From DATMXT01 sp963662765 (lineage in GTDB: Bacteria > Bacillota > Clostridia > Oscillospirales > Feifaniaceae): 64,000 nucleotides of DNA. Positions 40,277 through 50,318 of this stretch are shown here, piece after piece (the stretch's first letter is position 1; every line of letters begins with the position of its first letter). A program made the position numbers and the translations under genes. The stretch spans positions 62,001 to 126,000 of the forward strand of contig CAXXUP010000006.1 of the NCBI GenBank assembly GCA_963662765.2, given 5' to 3'. The notes below the pieces were generated by a model, which saw nothing but the letters and a program-made list of their open reading frames with translations, was not told where the DNA came from and did no database searches.

Positions 40277-42522
40277 CTGACTTTCCCCCTTCGAATATCT
40301 GACACGCCCTTTACTTTCATCAGGCGGGAGATGATTTGATTCAGATGCCCGACGTCCGTGACGTCGATGACGACCGAGACGATGCCGAAACCGCCGGTGC
40401 CATCCTCCCTGGCGTTGATGGCGTGGATCGAGACCTTCATGTTGGCAAGGGCCATCGTCAAATCGGCCAAAAGCCCGGTGCGGCCGCTGCAGGTGATTTT
40501 CAGTTCGGTCTGATAGCTCGATTTGGCCTTGCCTGTCCACTTGACGGCGAGCCACCGCTCGGTCTCAACACCTCGCTCGACGCTGGCTAAAAAGTTCTTG
40601 CAGTCGCTCCTGTGTACTGATACGCCGAATCCCTTGGTGATGTATCCTACGACATCGTCGCCGGGCAGCGGGTTGCAGCAGCGGGCAAATTTGATGAGGC
40701 AGTCATCCAAACCCTCGATGGAGATGCCGGACTGCGATTTTCCGGTCGGCAGCTTTGCCACTTCGGGAAGTCTTTCGAGCACGCTCTGGTCGGAGGGCTT
40801 GTGGGTTTTGGCATACTCCTCCTTGACTTTTGACAAAACTCGCTGCGAAGTGAGTCCGCCGAAGCCGATGGCGGCGTAGAGCTCATCGGGCCCCGTCACT
40901 CCGAGCCGCTTTGAAATGGGGGTCAGCATCTCTTCAAGCTCATCCCCGGACAACTGGATAAGGGATTGTTTGAGCCCCTGCTCCAGTTCGGCTTTTCCCC
41001 GCTGGATGTTTTCGTCGCGCTTTTCCCGCTTGAACCACTGCTTAATTTTATTTTTAGCCTCGGTCGTCGTCGCGATGGACAGCCAGTCTCGGCTGGGGCC
41101 CTTTCCGGCCTCTTTGGAGGTCATGACCTCCAGAATGTCGCCGTTTTGAACCTGATAGTCGAGGGTGACCATCTTGCCGTTGATCTTGGCCCCGATCATC
41201 CGGTTGCCGACCTCGCTGTGAATGGCATAGGCAAAGTCGATGGCGGTGGATCCGACCGGCAGGTTGATCAAATCGCCGCGGGGCGTGAAGACGAAGACCT
41301 CGTCGTCGAAAAAGTCGATTTTGAAAGTTGACATGAAGTCTTCTGGGTCAGCCGCGGTCGACTGAATTTCCAGAATTTTACGCACCCACTCAAGTTTTCC
41401 GTCCAGCGAGTCCTTTTTCGACATGCCTCTCTTGTACTTCCAGTGGGCCGCGATGCCAAGTTCCGCGGTGCGGTGCATGTCCCAGGTACGGATCTGCACC
41501 TCAAAGGGCATGCCCTCGGTGCCGATGACGGTGGTGTGGATGCTCTGATACATGTTGGGCTTTGGAGTCGAGATGTAATCCTTGAGCTTGCCGGGGATAG
41601 ATCGCCACATGTCGTGGATGATGCCGAGCACGTTGTAGCACTCCTCGACCGTGTTGACGATAACTCGAATTGCATACAGATCATAAATTTCGGACAGCGT
41701 CTTGTTCTGTTTATACATTTTGTTGTAGACGCTGTAAATATGCTTAACGCGGCCTTCGATTTTGCAGCCGGGGAACTCGGGGCCGATGCGCTCTTGGAGT
41801 TTTTTCATGACGCCGTCGAGAAAATTTTCACGTTCGGCAGCCCTAGCTTCAAATTCACGGCTGATTTCGGCGTAGCCGATGGGGTCGAGATAGCGCAGCG
41901 ACAAGTCTTCAAGTTCGACTTTCATGCGCTGCATGCCAAGTCGGTGGGCTAAAGGTGCGTAGACCTCCATGGTCTCGCGGGACTTCTCGCGGCGCTTGTA
42001 GTCGGGCATGGCGGCCAAGGTGCGCATGTTGTGCAGCCGGTCCGCGAGCTTGATGATGATGACCCGGATATCCTTGGCGGTGGCTAAAAACATCTTGCGC
42101 AGGTTTTCAACCTGCTCCTCTTCCTTGCTGTTGTAGGGAATTTTGCCGAGCTTGGTCACGCCGGCGACCAAGGCCGCCACGTCGGGGCCGAAGTCCCGTT
42201 TGACCTCTTTCTCGGTCACTTTAGTGTCTTCGACCACGTCGTGCAAGAGGGCCGAGACGACGCACTCGGTGTCCATGCCAAGCCCCGCCAGAATGCGCGC
42301 CACTTCGACTGGGTGGGTGATGTACTCTTCGCCGGAACGGCGCATCTGTCCCTTGTGGGCCTCTCGGGCGGTGCAAAACGCCTTGTTGATGAGCTCCATG
42401 TCATAGGAATGGCCGGAGGCCTCCAGATCGGCGACGAGAAGGCGGCCGACCGCATCCTCCGTAATGGGGATGACGCGTTCCGGCTCGGCGTCGGACCGTG
42501 GGATGCTGTTTTGTTCTTCCAT
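40273..42522 (-). CDS. relA: Bifunctional (p)ppGpp synthetase/hydrolase
   Basis: 749 residues. Order: HD hydrolase domain (HDVVEDT with His94 and Asp95; KLADRLHNMRTL), synthetase domain (RVKHIYSVYNKM, YDLYAIRVIV), TGS domain (FTPRGDLINLPVGSTAIDFAYAIHSEVGN), and C-terminal ACT domain. Both active sites appear intact, so it is of the Rel/SpoT bifunctional type that controls the stringent response. It lies 19 bp after recJ and overlaps dtd. Confidence 0.95.
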   Translation of the reverse strand: MEEQNSIPRSDAEPERVIPITEDAVGRLLVADLEASGHSYDMELINKAFCTAREAHKGQMRRSGEEYITHPVEVARILAGLGMDTECVVSALLHDVVEDTKVTEKEVKRDFGPDVAALVAGVTKLGKIPYNSKEEEQVENLRKMFLATAKDIRVIIIKLADRLHNMRTLAAMPDYKRREKSRETMEVYAPLAHRLGMQRMKVELEDLSLRYLDPIGYAEISREFEARAAERENFLDGVMKKLQERIGPEFPGCKIEGRVKHIYSVYNKMYKQNKTLSEIYDLYAIRVIVNTVEECYNVLGIIHDMWRSIPGKLKDYISTPKPNMYQSIHTTVIGTEGMPFEVQIRTWDMHRTAELGIAAHWKYKRGMSKKDSLDGKLEWVRKILEIQSTAADPEDFMSTFKIDFFDDEVFVFTPRGDLINLPVGSTAIDFAYAIHSEVGNRMIGAKINGKMVTLDYQVQNGDILEVMTSKEAGKGPSRDWLSIATTTEAKNKIKQWFKREKRDENIQRGKAELEQGLKQSLIQLSGDELEEMLTPISKRLGVTGPDELYAAIGFGGLTSQRVLSKVKEEYAKTHKPSDQSVLERLPEVAKLPTGKSQSGISIEGLDDCLIKFARCCNPLPGDDVVGYITKGFGVSVHRSDCKNFLASVERGVETERWLAVKWTGKAKSSYQTELKITCSGRTGLLADLTMALANMKVSIHAINAREDGTGGFGIVSVVIDVTDVGHLNQIISRLMKVKGVSDIRRGKVS

Positions 42523-42541
42523 ACCCGAACGCCTTTCTTTC

Positions 42542-44584
42542 TCAGCCCCTCGCTTTGAGCGACTGGAGGATTTTTGACTGGTTTAAGTTGATTTTACCCT
42601 CAATCTTATTGACACAGATGCCGCCATCCTCCTGCCGGATGATGTCCATCTCCTCAAACACATCGAGGCAGATGGCTGCCCGGAAAGGGTCCATAACCCC
42701 CTGTTCAATGGTGGCAAGTCGGCGGGATATCTCCCGCGTGGACCCCGTAAAGCCCGTCTGCAGCAGCTTATACACCGCAATAAAGTCAGACTTGACGGGT
42801 GCTGCCGCAAGTGCGGCGCCGCTTCCGGAACGGACAGCGGCGTAGAAGGCAAGCCCGCAGTCGAGTGCCTTTCGCTGGGAGTCGGCCTCTCTGATATCCT
42901 TGACGACCACCTGCACCGACGATTCGCCTCGGTAGGTGTTGAGATCCAACGTGCAGCAGATGTCGATGCGCTCGCCGATGGAAAAGGGCATGTCGGCGCG
43001 GCCGCTGCCGAACATTAAACAGGTCAGCCGTTGCCCACCGCTTATCAGCGTAAGCCGCAAATGCTTATCGCCCGACATGGGCGTGATGTCGGCAATGACA
43101 AGCTCACGGCAAAGAAAAACGGGAGCCGGGTTGCCCATGCCGTAGGGCTCGAGGTAGGAGACGTCGGCAACGGTGCCAATCGTCAGGTTGGCGGCCGTGA
43201 TTTCGCAGTCGATGGCAAGCCTTGCGACAAGATCCTCCTCAGTCAGCCGCTCGTCCGCAATGGCCTGGAGGGTGACTTTAAAGGCCTCGAAATTCTCGCG
43301 GTGCAGCGAGAGGCCGGCGGCTAGTGCGTGACCGCCGAACTTGTCGAGCAAGCTGCCGCATGCCCCCAGGGCGTCGTAGATGTTGAAGGCCGATATGCTG
43401 CGGCAGGAGCCTTTTCCGATCCCTTCCTCGTCAAAGGAGATCATGACGCAAGGCAGATGATAGATGTCGGTCAGCCTCGAGGCCACGATTCCGATGATGC
43501 CGTGGTGCCAGCCCTGCTCGGCTAAAATGATCACCTTGCGCTTTTCAAAGCCGGGGTCGGCCGCAAGCTTGGCCTGCGCCTCCAGCAGAATTTTGTTCTC
43601 CTCTTCCTGCCTGGCACGGTTGGTTTCGCACAAATCCCGTGCCGACTGGTCGGCGCGGTTTTGGTCCGCAGTCAAAAAAAGCTCCACCGCCATGTCGGCG
43701 CAGCCGAGCCGCCCTGCCGCATTGACGCGCGGCGCAAGTGTATATCCTATGGTGCCGGCTGTCAGCCTTTTCTGGCCGACGCCGGAGTTTGTGATGAGTG
43801 CCCTAAGGCCCGGATCGCTGGTGTGCTCGATGCGTTTAATGCCGAGCGATACGAGAATGCGATTTTCGCCCGTAAGCGGCATGACGTCCGCGATGGTGCC
43901 GAAGGCGGTCAGCTCCGCGAATCGGTCAATGCAACTTTGCAGCTTATCCCGGCCCTCGAGGGCGCAGATGAGCTTGAAGACGACCCCGACGCCGGCCAGC
44001 TCCTTGAAGGGATAATTGCTGTCCGGGCGCTTGGGATTGACGACGGCACAGGCAGTCGGCAGTTCGGGGCGGCACTCGTGGTGGTCGGTCACGACCACGT
44101 CGAGCCCTCTGGTTGTGGCGTAAGCGATCTCCTCTAAGGCCGTAATACCGGAGTCCACCGTGATGATGAGGCGGCTATTGTCCAGGATGATGTGCTCGAT
44201 GGCAGCAAGGCTGACACCATAGCCCTCTTCGGTGCGGCTGGGGATGTAGTAGCCGACCGCCGCCCCGCGGCTCGTCAAATACCGGTGCAAAATGGCGGTG
44301 GAGGTCACTCCGTCCACATCGTAGTCGCCGAATATGGTGATGCGCTCTTTATTTTTGATTGCCTGCTCGATTCTGGCAACTGCCTTGTCCATATCGGGCA
44401 GCAGCATCGGGTCGTGCAGCGAGTCGATCGTTTTGTTCAAAAAGCCTTTCGCAAGCTCGGCCGTTGTGAGGCCGCGGTTGATGAGCAGCCGTGCGATGAT
44501 TTCGGAGACGCCCAGTGTTAGGCAAAGCTGTGCAACGTCCTGCCGGGACTGCTCTTTAATGACCCATGTGCGCTGTCTGACCAA
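42542..44584 (-). CDS. recJ: Single-stranded-DNA-specific exonuclease RecJ
   Basis: 680 residues from TTG 44584 (RBS gggtgaaggg). FGDYDVDGVTSTAIL and VVTDHHE are the DHH phosphoesterase motifs, and GGHALAAGLSL is the DHHA1 motif. The C-terminal ~200 residues exceed the minimal RecJ length and include an OB-fold. It acts in recombinational and mismatch repair. First gene of the operon, with its own promoter. Confidence 0.93.
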   Translation of the reverse strand: MVRQRTWVIKEQSRQDVAQLCLTLGVSEIIARLLINRGLTTAELAKGFLNKTIDSLHDPMLLPDMDKAVARIEQAIKNKERITIFGDYDVDGVTSTAILHRYLTSRGAAVGYYIPSRTEEGYGVSLAAIEHIILDNSRLIITVDSGITALEEIAYATTRGLDVVVTDHHECRPELPTACAVVNPKRPDSNYPFKELAGVGVVFKLICALEGRDKLQSCIDRFAELTAFGTIADVMPLTGENRILVSLGIKRIEHTSDPGLRALITNSGVGQKRLTAGTIGYTLAPRVNAAGRLGCADMAVELFLTADQNRADQSARDLCETNRARQEEENKILLEAQAKLAADPGFEKRKVIILAEQGWHHGIIGIVASRLTDIYHLPCVMISFDEEGIGKGSCRSISAFNIYDALGACGSLLDKFGGHALAAGLSLHRENFEAFKVTLQAIADERLTEEDLVARLAIDCEITAANLTIGTVADVSYLEPYGMGNPAPVFLCRELVIADITPMSGDKHLRLTLISGGQRLTCLMFGSGRADMPFSIGERIDICCTLDLNTYRGESSVQVVVKDIREADSQRKALDCGLAFYAAVRSGSGAALAAAPVKSDFIAVYKLLQTGFTGSTREISRRLATIEQGVMDPFRAAICLDVFEEMDIIRQEDGGICVNKIEGKINLNQSKILQSLKARG

Positions 44585-44624
44585 TGCCCTTCACCCCTCT
44601 CACCAAGACATATTTAATTGATTT

Positions 44625-44653
44625 ATTATACCATTAACCGCATGCCATGTCTA
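44625..44653 (-). promoter_or_regulatory. Promoter of the recJ operon
   Basis: Minus strand TAGACA (44653-44648), 17-bp spacer, TATAAT (44630-44625). The -35 lies in the loop of the hairpin at 44638-44667. Confidence 0.68.
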
Positions 44654-44667
44654 TAGCGGCATGCGGG
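44638..44667 (-). terminator. Hairpin after the rseC-like gene
   Basis: CCGCATGCC-N11-GGCATGCGG, perfect 9-bp stem, with only a short T/A-rich stretch following on the minus strand. Probable terminator, overlapping the recJ promoter. Confidence 0.5.
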
Positions 44668-44677
44668 CGGGAGGTTT

Positions 44678-45088
44678 CTACTTGTCGCATAAGGAGATAA
44701 TCTTGTGGGTGGGGTGACCGCTTTTTGTGATTTTGCGGTTGACAAAAAGTGCGGGCACAAATCCCACAAGGAACCCCACCAGCGAGCCGAACAGTCCGGC
44801 ATCCTCGCCCTGGCTCAAAACGGCATAGTAGCCGATGACTCCGGTGACGATCGGCAGCAGGTAGACCAGCATCGCAAGGCCGATGACGCCGCCGGTGCCG
44901 CTCTCGAGCACCACCCGGTCCCCGGCGACGGTGTAGAACCCACCGTTGTCGGCCTCGACGTCAAGCCGCGACGCCCCGCCGCAGGCGGCACAGTTATGGC
45001 CGCAGTTCTCGCCGCAGGCCGAGCTGCGGAAAATAGCCACATGGCTTACGGCCCCTTTGTTTTCAACCACGATTCCTTCAATTCTCAT
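44678..45088 (-). CDS. SoxR-reducing system protein RseC-family membrane protein
   Basis: 136 residues from ATG 45088 (RBS aaggaac). An N-terminal cysteine cluster (ACGENCGHNCAACGG, about 25-39) is followed by two membrane segments (GLAMLVYLLPIVTGVIGYYAV, and LFGSLVGFLVGFVPALFV). RseC-type proteins are linked to redox membrane complexes such as Rnf/Rsx. The start overlaps the patatin gene by 11 nt. The longer upstream frame is within that gene and rejected. Confidence 0.82.
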   Translation of the reverse strand: MRIEGIVVENKGAVSHVAIFRSSACGENCGHNCAACGGASRLDVEADNGGFYTVAGDRVVLESGTGGVIGLAMLVYLLPIVTGVIGYYAVLSQGEDAGLFGSLVGFLVGFVPALFVNRKITKSGHPTHKIISLCDK

Positions 45089-45980
45089 GAATAGGTTCCT
45101 TTCCAAAAAAGCTTTCGAGTGTTTTCCGGTTTTCGGTCGCAATGGCGACCCCACGCAGATAGAGCGTGTTTCCGACGCCGGTGTCGAATGTAAAAACGTC
45201 GTCGGCATTGACGGTCAGCACCCGGTCTGCCGACTCGGCAAGCACCGTCGTAAGCTGAGACGACATGAGGTCCATGGCCCTAATGGCGGTGTCGTAGAGC
45301 GTCCGGGGGGTGCCGCTCATTCTAAAATTTTGCAGCGAACAGGCCAGCACTTTGTCTGCCCCCATCAGGCGCAGCGGCCAGATGGGGATGTTCATGCGCA
45401 TGCCGCCGTCCACCAGACGGTTGCCCTCGAAAATGACCGAGGAAAAGAGCAGCGGGAACGCACAGGATGCCCGCACCGCCACCGAGACCGGCGCGTCGGT
45501 GATACAGGTGTAGAGGTCTGAGGGTGGAAATCCCGAACTGTCGGAGCAGAAAAAGACGAGCCTGCTCGTGTTGATGTCCACGGACGGGATGAGGAGAGGG
45601 ATCTCAAGATCCTTAAAATACCGCTTGCCGAGCTTGCCAAAGGCGCCTTCGATGATCTCCTGTATGAAGATGGAATCCCGAAGTCCGTCGCGGCCGGCAA
45701 TCCGCCCTTTTTTCTCGGAAGAGGGCGGCACAAACAGATTGCTCACGGGGTGCTTTTGCGCCCCTTTTCCCCGAAAAGCCCGCTCGACATCCATGCAGAA
45801 TGCCAGCATGTCGGACGACTTCATGCCGGCCGCATACATGGCCGCCACCACTGAACCCATGCTTGTACCGCCCGCCATGTCGGCCGACAGTCCCGCCTGC
45901 TCCATGACGTCGATAATGCCGATATGAGAAAATCCGCGTATGCCGCCGCCGGCAAAAGCAATGGCGTTTTTCGTACTCAT
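45078..45980 (-). CDS. Patatin-like phospholipase
   Basis: 300 residues. GGGIRG oxyanion loop (11-16), nucleophile Ser40 in GGTSMGS, and Asp191 in VDGG complete the catalytic dyad. No signal peptide or membrane anchor, so probably a cytoplasmic acyl hydrolase. RBS aggaggtg. Part of the cdaA-cdaR-FAD protein-patatin-rseC run. Confidence 0.88.
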   Translation of the reverse strand: MSTKNAIAFAGGGIRGFSHIGIIDVMEQAGLSADMAGGTSMGSVVAAMYAAGMKSSDMLAFCMDVERAFRGKGAQKHPVSNLFVPPSSEKKGRIAGRDGLRDSIFIQEIIEGAFGKLGKRYFKDLEIPLLIPSVDINTSRLVFFCSDSSGFPPSDLYTCITDAPVSVAVRASCAFPLLFSSVIFEGNRLVDGGMRMNIPIWPLRLMGADKVLACSLQNFRMSGTPRTLYDTAIRAMDLMSSQLTTVLAESADRVLTVNADDVFTFDTGVGNTLYLRGVAIATENRKTLESFFGKEPIHEN

Positions 45981-46057
45981 GAAGGCGCAGCACCTCCTAT
46001 GTCAAAGATATGTGGATGATGAATTGTATTCATTGTATTCCAAAGAGCGCAGCCGCG

Positions 46058-47639
46058 TCACGGGCTGTCCCGAAGTGCCCCGTACTGCGCCAGAATCGCC
46101 TCGGCCGCCCGCAGTCCGTCAACGGCTGCCGACACGATGCCCCCCGCGTATCCGGCCCCCTCGCCGGCCGGGTAGAGTCCCGAAAGCCCTACAGCCTGCG
46201 ACTCCTCCCGCAGCATGCGCCAGGGCGCACTGGTGCGGGTTTCGACGCCGGTTAAAATGCCGCCTGCAAATCCGGGGTAGAGCATCTCGAACCGGCCAAG
46301 GCCGGTTTTGATCATCGCCTCGACCTGCGGCGGCAGCAGCCCCGCAAGGGAGCACTCGCGCACACCCCGCGCGTAGGTGGGGACAGCCGCAGACGGCCAA
46401 GCTGAGCGGATACCGGCAAATCGGTCGGCCCTTCCCATGGGGGCGACATAGCCCGTGGCGAAAGCGCCTTGTTCAATGGCCCGCTGATAAGCTATGGCCT
46501 CAAGGGGACCGCCCGGAATGTCCTCCGGCAACACCGAGGCCACGACGGCAGCATTTGCCATAAGGCCGTCCCGACCGCTGTAGCTCATGCCGTTCGTGAC
46601 AATGCCGCCCTCTTCCGATGCTGCGGGGACGACCACCCCGCCCGGACACATACAAAAAGTGTAGCAGCCTCGCTCTCCCACGCGGTGGGAGAGCTGATAC
46701 TCGGCCGGCGGCAGAGCGGGGTCCGCCTGCAGCCCGTAAAACATGTCATTAACTTCGCTTTGCATGTGCTCAATGCGAAAGCCGACTGAAAAAGGCTTTT
46801 TCTCAAGCACCATGCCATGCCCCGACAGCATCAACACCGTGTCCCTGGCGCTGTGTCCGACGGCCAGCACCAGCGCCTCGCAGGGAATATCCCCAGCCGT
46901 TGTCGCGATTGACGAGAGTGCGCCCACTCCGTGAAGGCCTGTAAGCCTGACCCCGAAGCGCACCTCTCCGCCAAGCGATAGGATCTCGCTGCGCATCGAC
47001 TTCACGATCTCCCGAAGTCGATCGGTGCCGACATGGGGTTTGGCCTCGATGAGGATATCGGGAGGCGCCCCGTGGGCGGCAAAAGTTTCAAGTACGAGCC
47101 GGCACCGGTGGTCTCCAATGCGGGTGACCAGTTTGCCGTCTGAAAAGGAACCGGCACCCCCCCTCGCCGAACTGTACGTTAGCCTCTGGGTCAAGTTCCC
47201 CGGTCTGCCAGAACTTTGTGCAGGCCGCCGCGCGCAGGTCCATATCGGGCCCACGCTCGAGCACGACGGGACGCAGGCCGGCCTTGGCGAGGAGCAGCGC
47301 CGCGAACATACCGGCCGGGCCAAATCCAACCACCACCGGCCGTTGCGTGAGCGTTTTCTCACCGCGGACAAGGGGTGGGACGGGGGACTCGGCATAAAGT
47401 CGGATGTTTTTCTGGTCGGTCACCCGGGAGAGCACCGCAGCGGCATCGCCATTTGGCGTGATTCTCACCGAGTAAACCATTTTTATGCGGCCCATTTTGC
47501 GGGCGTCCACCGAACGACGGCAGACGGCGGCCGTCGCCTGCGAGGGGGAGAGCCCCACTCTGCGCAGTGCAATGGCCGCCGCAGTTTGCTCCGGTGTACC
47601 GGGCGTCAAAGTGATTTGGTTTACAATGATGCTATCCAT
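46058..47639 (-). pseudogene. FAD-dependent dehydrogenase (COG2509 type), frameshifted in a G7 tract
   Basis: Two frames together give one full-length protein of about 526 residues. From ATG 47639: MDSIIVNQITL..., the FAD motif VVVGFGPAGMFAALLLAKAG, and DPEANVQFGEGG. The second frame continues GAGSFSDGKLVTRIGD... to 46058, including LAVGHSARDT and a C-terminal AGEGAGYAGGI FAD block. The join is at a run of seven G on the coding strand (Cs at 47157-47163); six would restore the frame. It may be a real inactivation, slippage-controlled switching, or a sequencing error. The start overlaps the cdaR stop by 8 nt. Confidence 0.85.
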
Positions 47640-48858
47640 TTTTCTCGCTGACTCGAATGGTGACCTGCACGTTGCCCAAAGCGCCGATCTCCTGGTCTCC
47701 GGTCACGATGCGCACCGGCAGATCGAGGGTGGCGCCGGGCACAGCAGACGACAAGTCGACAATACCGCGCAGTTCGCTGCCGTCGTAACTTCCCATGGCT
47801 CTTGAGGGGCCCCGCACCGACACTTCAAGCGGCAGGGCTGACAACAGCTCAAATGAGTAGTTTTCAGGCACATTGTCATATTCGAGCGACCCGAGCTCAA
47901 AATCGCCGGTCACAAGGTCACCGAATTTCAGCGATACTGAAACCTCGCTCACGCCGCCCGGCTGCATATACTCCGAGGTGATAGGCAGCATCACAACACC
48001 GCTTGTGTGATAGTTTTTAATATCGATCTGACCGGCCGAATACTCGGTCATGGAGCTTGACTCAAGCACCGGCACCTTGATTTCGAGGGTGGTAGGGGAG
48101 ACGCTATAGCTAAACTCGCTCGACATCCAAGCCTCCGGCAAGTTGAGAATATCAACTTTGACCGGCAGCGTGCGGCGAACTGAAATGCGGGGGTAGACGG
48201 CCGCCGAAAGCACCGTCGTCTCAAGATAGGTCGAGTCGGCCGCGGTACCTGTCGTGTCGTAGAGCGTCACCGGCAGGTTGATGCGCTCCTCCATCATATT
48301 GTCCTCAGTGACGTTGAGCTTGACCACAGCCTCCTTGAGGATGGAGATGTCGGCCTCGGGGCCCCGCACTTCCATGGTGTCGGGTTTGACCGTGGCCTCG
48401 TCGACGATATAGGTGTCGGTGTCGATGCCGTAGCTGATCTCGGCCCGCACCGGAATGACGGTCGAGGTGATGCGGTCGACCCGCACGTCGTAGCCGGCCG
48501 GATACTTGCCGGTGATCACGGCGTCCTCGAGCGGAAGAGTCACGTTGATGGGCAGATAATAAGCGCCGGGGGAGAGCGAGGCGTCGACTTCGATGGTGGC
48601 ATAGATGTCGGCGGCGGCGATACGGCTGAGCACGCTTTTATTCCCGCGTAATGTTATGTCCACCGTCTCGCTGCCGGTTCCGATGGCCGAAACGCCGTTT
48701 TCGAGCTGGGCGTTTTGCATGACGGTTTTGACCGGAACACCGCGATAAGTCATTTCGGTCTCGGGATTTTGCACGCCCATGTAAAACCACAGCAGGATGG
48801 CGAGGATCAGGGAAATGGCTTTCAGGGCATTCGGGTTGTCGAAAAGGTTGTTCTTCAT
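47632..48858 (-). CDS. cdaR: CdaR-type regulator of diadenylate cyclase (YbbR repeats)
   Basis: 408 residues. One N-terminal membrane anchor (ALKAISLILAILLWFYMGVQNP) followed by about four YbbR-type extracytoplasmic repeats (e.g. VDITLRGNKSVLSRI, TMEVRGPEADI, LEVSVRGPSRAMG). CdaR modulates CdaA. Its start overlaps the cdaA stop (ATGA), as usual for this gene pair. Confidence 0.92.
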   Translation of the reverse strand: MKNNLFDNPNALKAISLILAILLWFYMGVQNPETEMTYRGVPVKTVMQNAQLENGVSAIGTGSETVDITLRGNKSVLSRIAAADIYATIEVDASLSPGAYYLPINVTLPLEDAVITGKYPAGYDVRVDRITSTVIPVRAEISYGIDTDTYIVDEATVKPDTMEVRGPEADISILKEAVVKLNVTEDNMMEERINLPVTLYDTTGTAADSTYLETTVLSAAVYPRISVRRTLPVKVDILNLPEAWMSSEFSYSVSPTTLEIKVPVLESSSMTEYSAGQIDIKNYHTSGVVMLPITSEYMQPGGVSEVSVSLKFGDLVTGDFELGSLEYDNVPENYSFELLSALPLEVSVRGPSRAMGSYDGSELRGIVDLSSAVPGATLDLPVRIVTGDQEIGALGNVQVTIRVSEKNG

Positions 48859-49730
48859 TTTGTGCCCTGTTCCCCCTTCCTGAAAAAGCGGCCAAGCATG
48901 GAGGTTTTATCCTCTTCCGTATGCAGGAAAGTTTCGATCAGGGTGTCCCGCAGGCTTTCAAGCCCGTAGCCGCGGCGGATATGACCGTCCGAAACGACCG
49001 AGATTTTCCCGGTTTCCTCAGAGACCACGACGACGAGGGCGTCGGAATTCTCGCTCATGCCGATAGCGGCGCGGTGCCGAGTGCCAAGCTCCTTGCTCAG
49101 GTTGCGGTTGGCGGTCAGCGGTAAGAGACATGCGGCAGCCGTCAGCCGGTTTTTCGAAATGAAAACCGCCCCGTCGTGCAGAGGGTTGCCTTCATAGAAA
49201 ATGGACTCCAGCAGTTCTTTTGTCACGACGGCGTCGAGCCGAACGCCGCTCTGCATGACGTCGGTCAGGTTGGTGGTGCGCTCAAAGACGATGAGGGCGC
49301 CGACCCTGGACTGCGACAGATGGTCGCAGGCGATGCAGACCTCATCGATGACGCGGCGGCGCTCGGCGTCGGATGAGGAGGAGTCGCCCATAAATTCAAG
49401 CCCGATGCGGCTTCGGCCGACCTGCTCCAGTGCCCGCCGAAGCTCCGGCTGAAAGAGCACGACGACGGCCAGAACGCCAACTTGCAGCGTGTTGCGCAGA
49501 AGGAAGTTGGTGGTGTCCATATTGAAGAGATCGCTCAGCTGCATGATGACGACCAGCAGCACCACGCCCTTGACAAGCTGCGCGGCCCGCGATTCGCGAA
49601 TAAAGTCGATGACCTTATAAATGATATAGGCAACAATGAGGATGTCGAGCAGGTCGGAAATGCCAAAGCCGGAAAACTGCACAGCAAGCCCCGAGGATAG
49701 GGCTCTCCACAGAGTTTCGAGTTTGTCCAT
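48855..49730 (-). CDS. cdaA: Diadenylate cyclase CdaA
   Basis: 291 residues. Three N-terminal membrane segments (about 25-100) and a DAC domain with the catalytic DGA (186-188) and RHRAA (218-222) motifs. It makes c-di-AMP from two ATP, controlling turgor, potassium uptake and cell wall synthesis. First gene in the operon; glmM, often the third gene, is absent here. Confidence 0.95.
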   Translation of the reverse strand: MDKLETLWRALSSGLAVQFSGFGISDLLDILIVAYIIYKVIDFIRESRAAQLVKGVVLLVVIMQLSDLFNMDTTNFLLRNTLQVGVLAVVVLFQPELRRALEQVGRSRIGLEFMGDSSSSDAERRRVIDEVCIACDHLSQSRVGALIVFERTTNLTDVMQSGVRLDAVVTKELLESIFYEGNPLHDGAVFISKNRLTAAACLLPLTANRNLSKELGTRHRAAIGMSENSDALVVVVSEETGKISVVSDGHIRRGYGLESLRDTLIETFLHTEEDKTSMLGRFFRKGEQGTK

Positions 49731-49822
49731 GTCACACCCCCTTATCTCGGTCTTTGCACATCGGCAAATACAGGTAATACTGCATAAAGTGTATCATATT
49801 TTCGGGCAAAATAAAAGGGGAT

Positions 49823-49846
49823 TGCCGGAAGATTTTTATGTTTCCG
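49823..49846 (-). terminator. Weak hairpin downstream of the gene at 49893
   Basis: GCCGGAA / TTCCGGC 7-bp stem with a T-rich stretch some nt later on the minus strand. Confidence 0.35.
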
Positions 49847-49892
49847 GCCTCCCCGTATATTCATCCAAAAAGCGTGTATGCACTGGAAAAAA

Positions 49893-50318
49893 TCACACAA
49901 TATCTCGCTTTGCGATGTCAAGTCCGAGCACCAGCGCTGCGGCGCAGGCCAAAAGCTCTGGCAGCCCGGGCGTTGCGCAGCGCAGCGCAATCTCCTGCTC
50001 GGACACCACGTCCCCCCGCAGCGTCGGAAATTCGCGGCAGACACAAAGGACGCAGCGGTCCGGGTCTACCGAGGAAAAAATCACACAGTCGCGGCCGCTC
50101 ATGCCGACCGTGACGGCGACGGCGCCGCTGCCTGCCACGATCAGGGAAGCCGCACGATCCCCCCCCTCGAAAATGGCCACGCGGGGCGCACGGCGAAGCC
50201 GTCGGGGATATTCCCCGCCGGCCAGTACCAAAAGCCCCGACTCGGTGCGAACCTCGCCGATCAGCCTCTCGAGGATACGATAACCACGTTGCTCACCTAG
50301 CCATGTGACGTGATGCAT
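49893..50318 (-). CDS. Hypothetical protein
   Basis: 141 residues from ATG 50318 (RBS ggagg with 7-nt spacing); the open extension upstream has no RBS and is not protein-like. Contains RLIGEVRTESGLLVLAGGEYP, VAGSGAVAVTVGMSGRDCVIF and a C-terminal hydrophobic stretch (LPELLACAAALVLGLDI). No membrane anchor or known motif is recognised. Last gene before a gap of about 690 bp that leads into the ger operon. Confidence 0.6.
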   Translation of the reverse strand: MHHVTWLGEQRGYRILERLIGEVRTESGLLVLAGGEYPRRLRRAPRVAIFEGGDRAASLIVAGSGAVAVTVGMSGRDCVIFSSVDPDRCVLCVCREFPTLRGDVVSEQEIALRCATPGLPELLACAAALVLGLDIAKRDIV

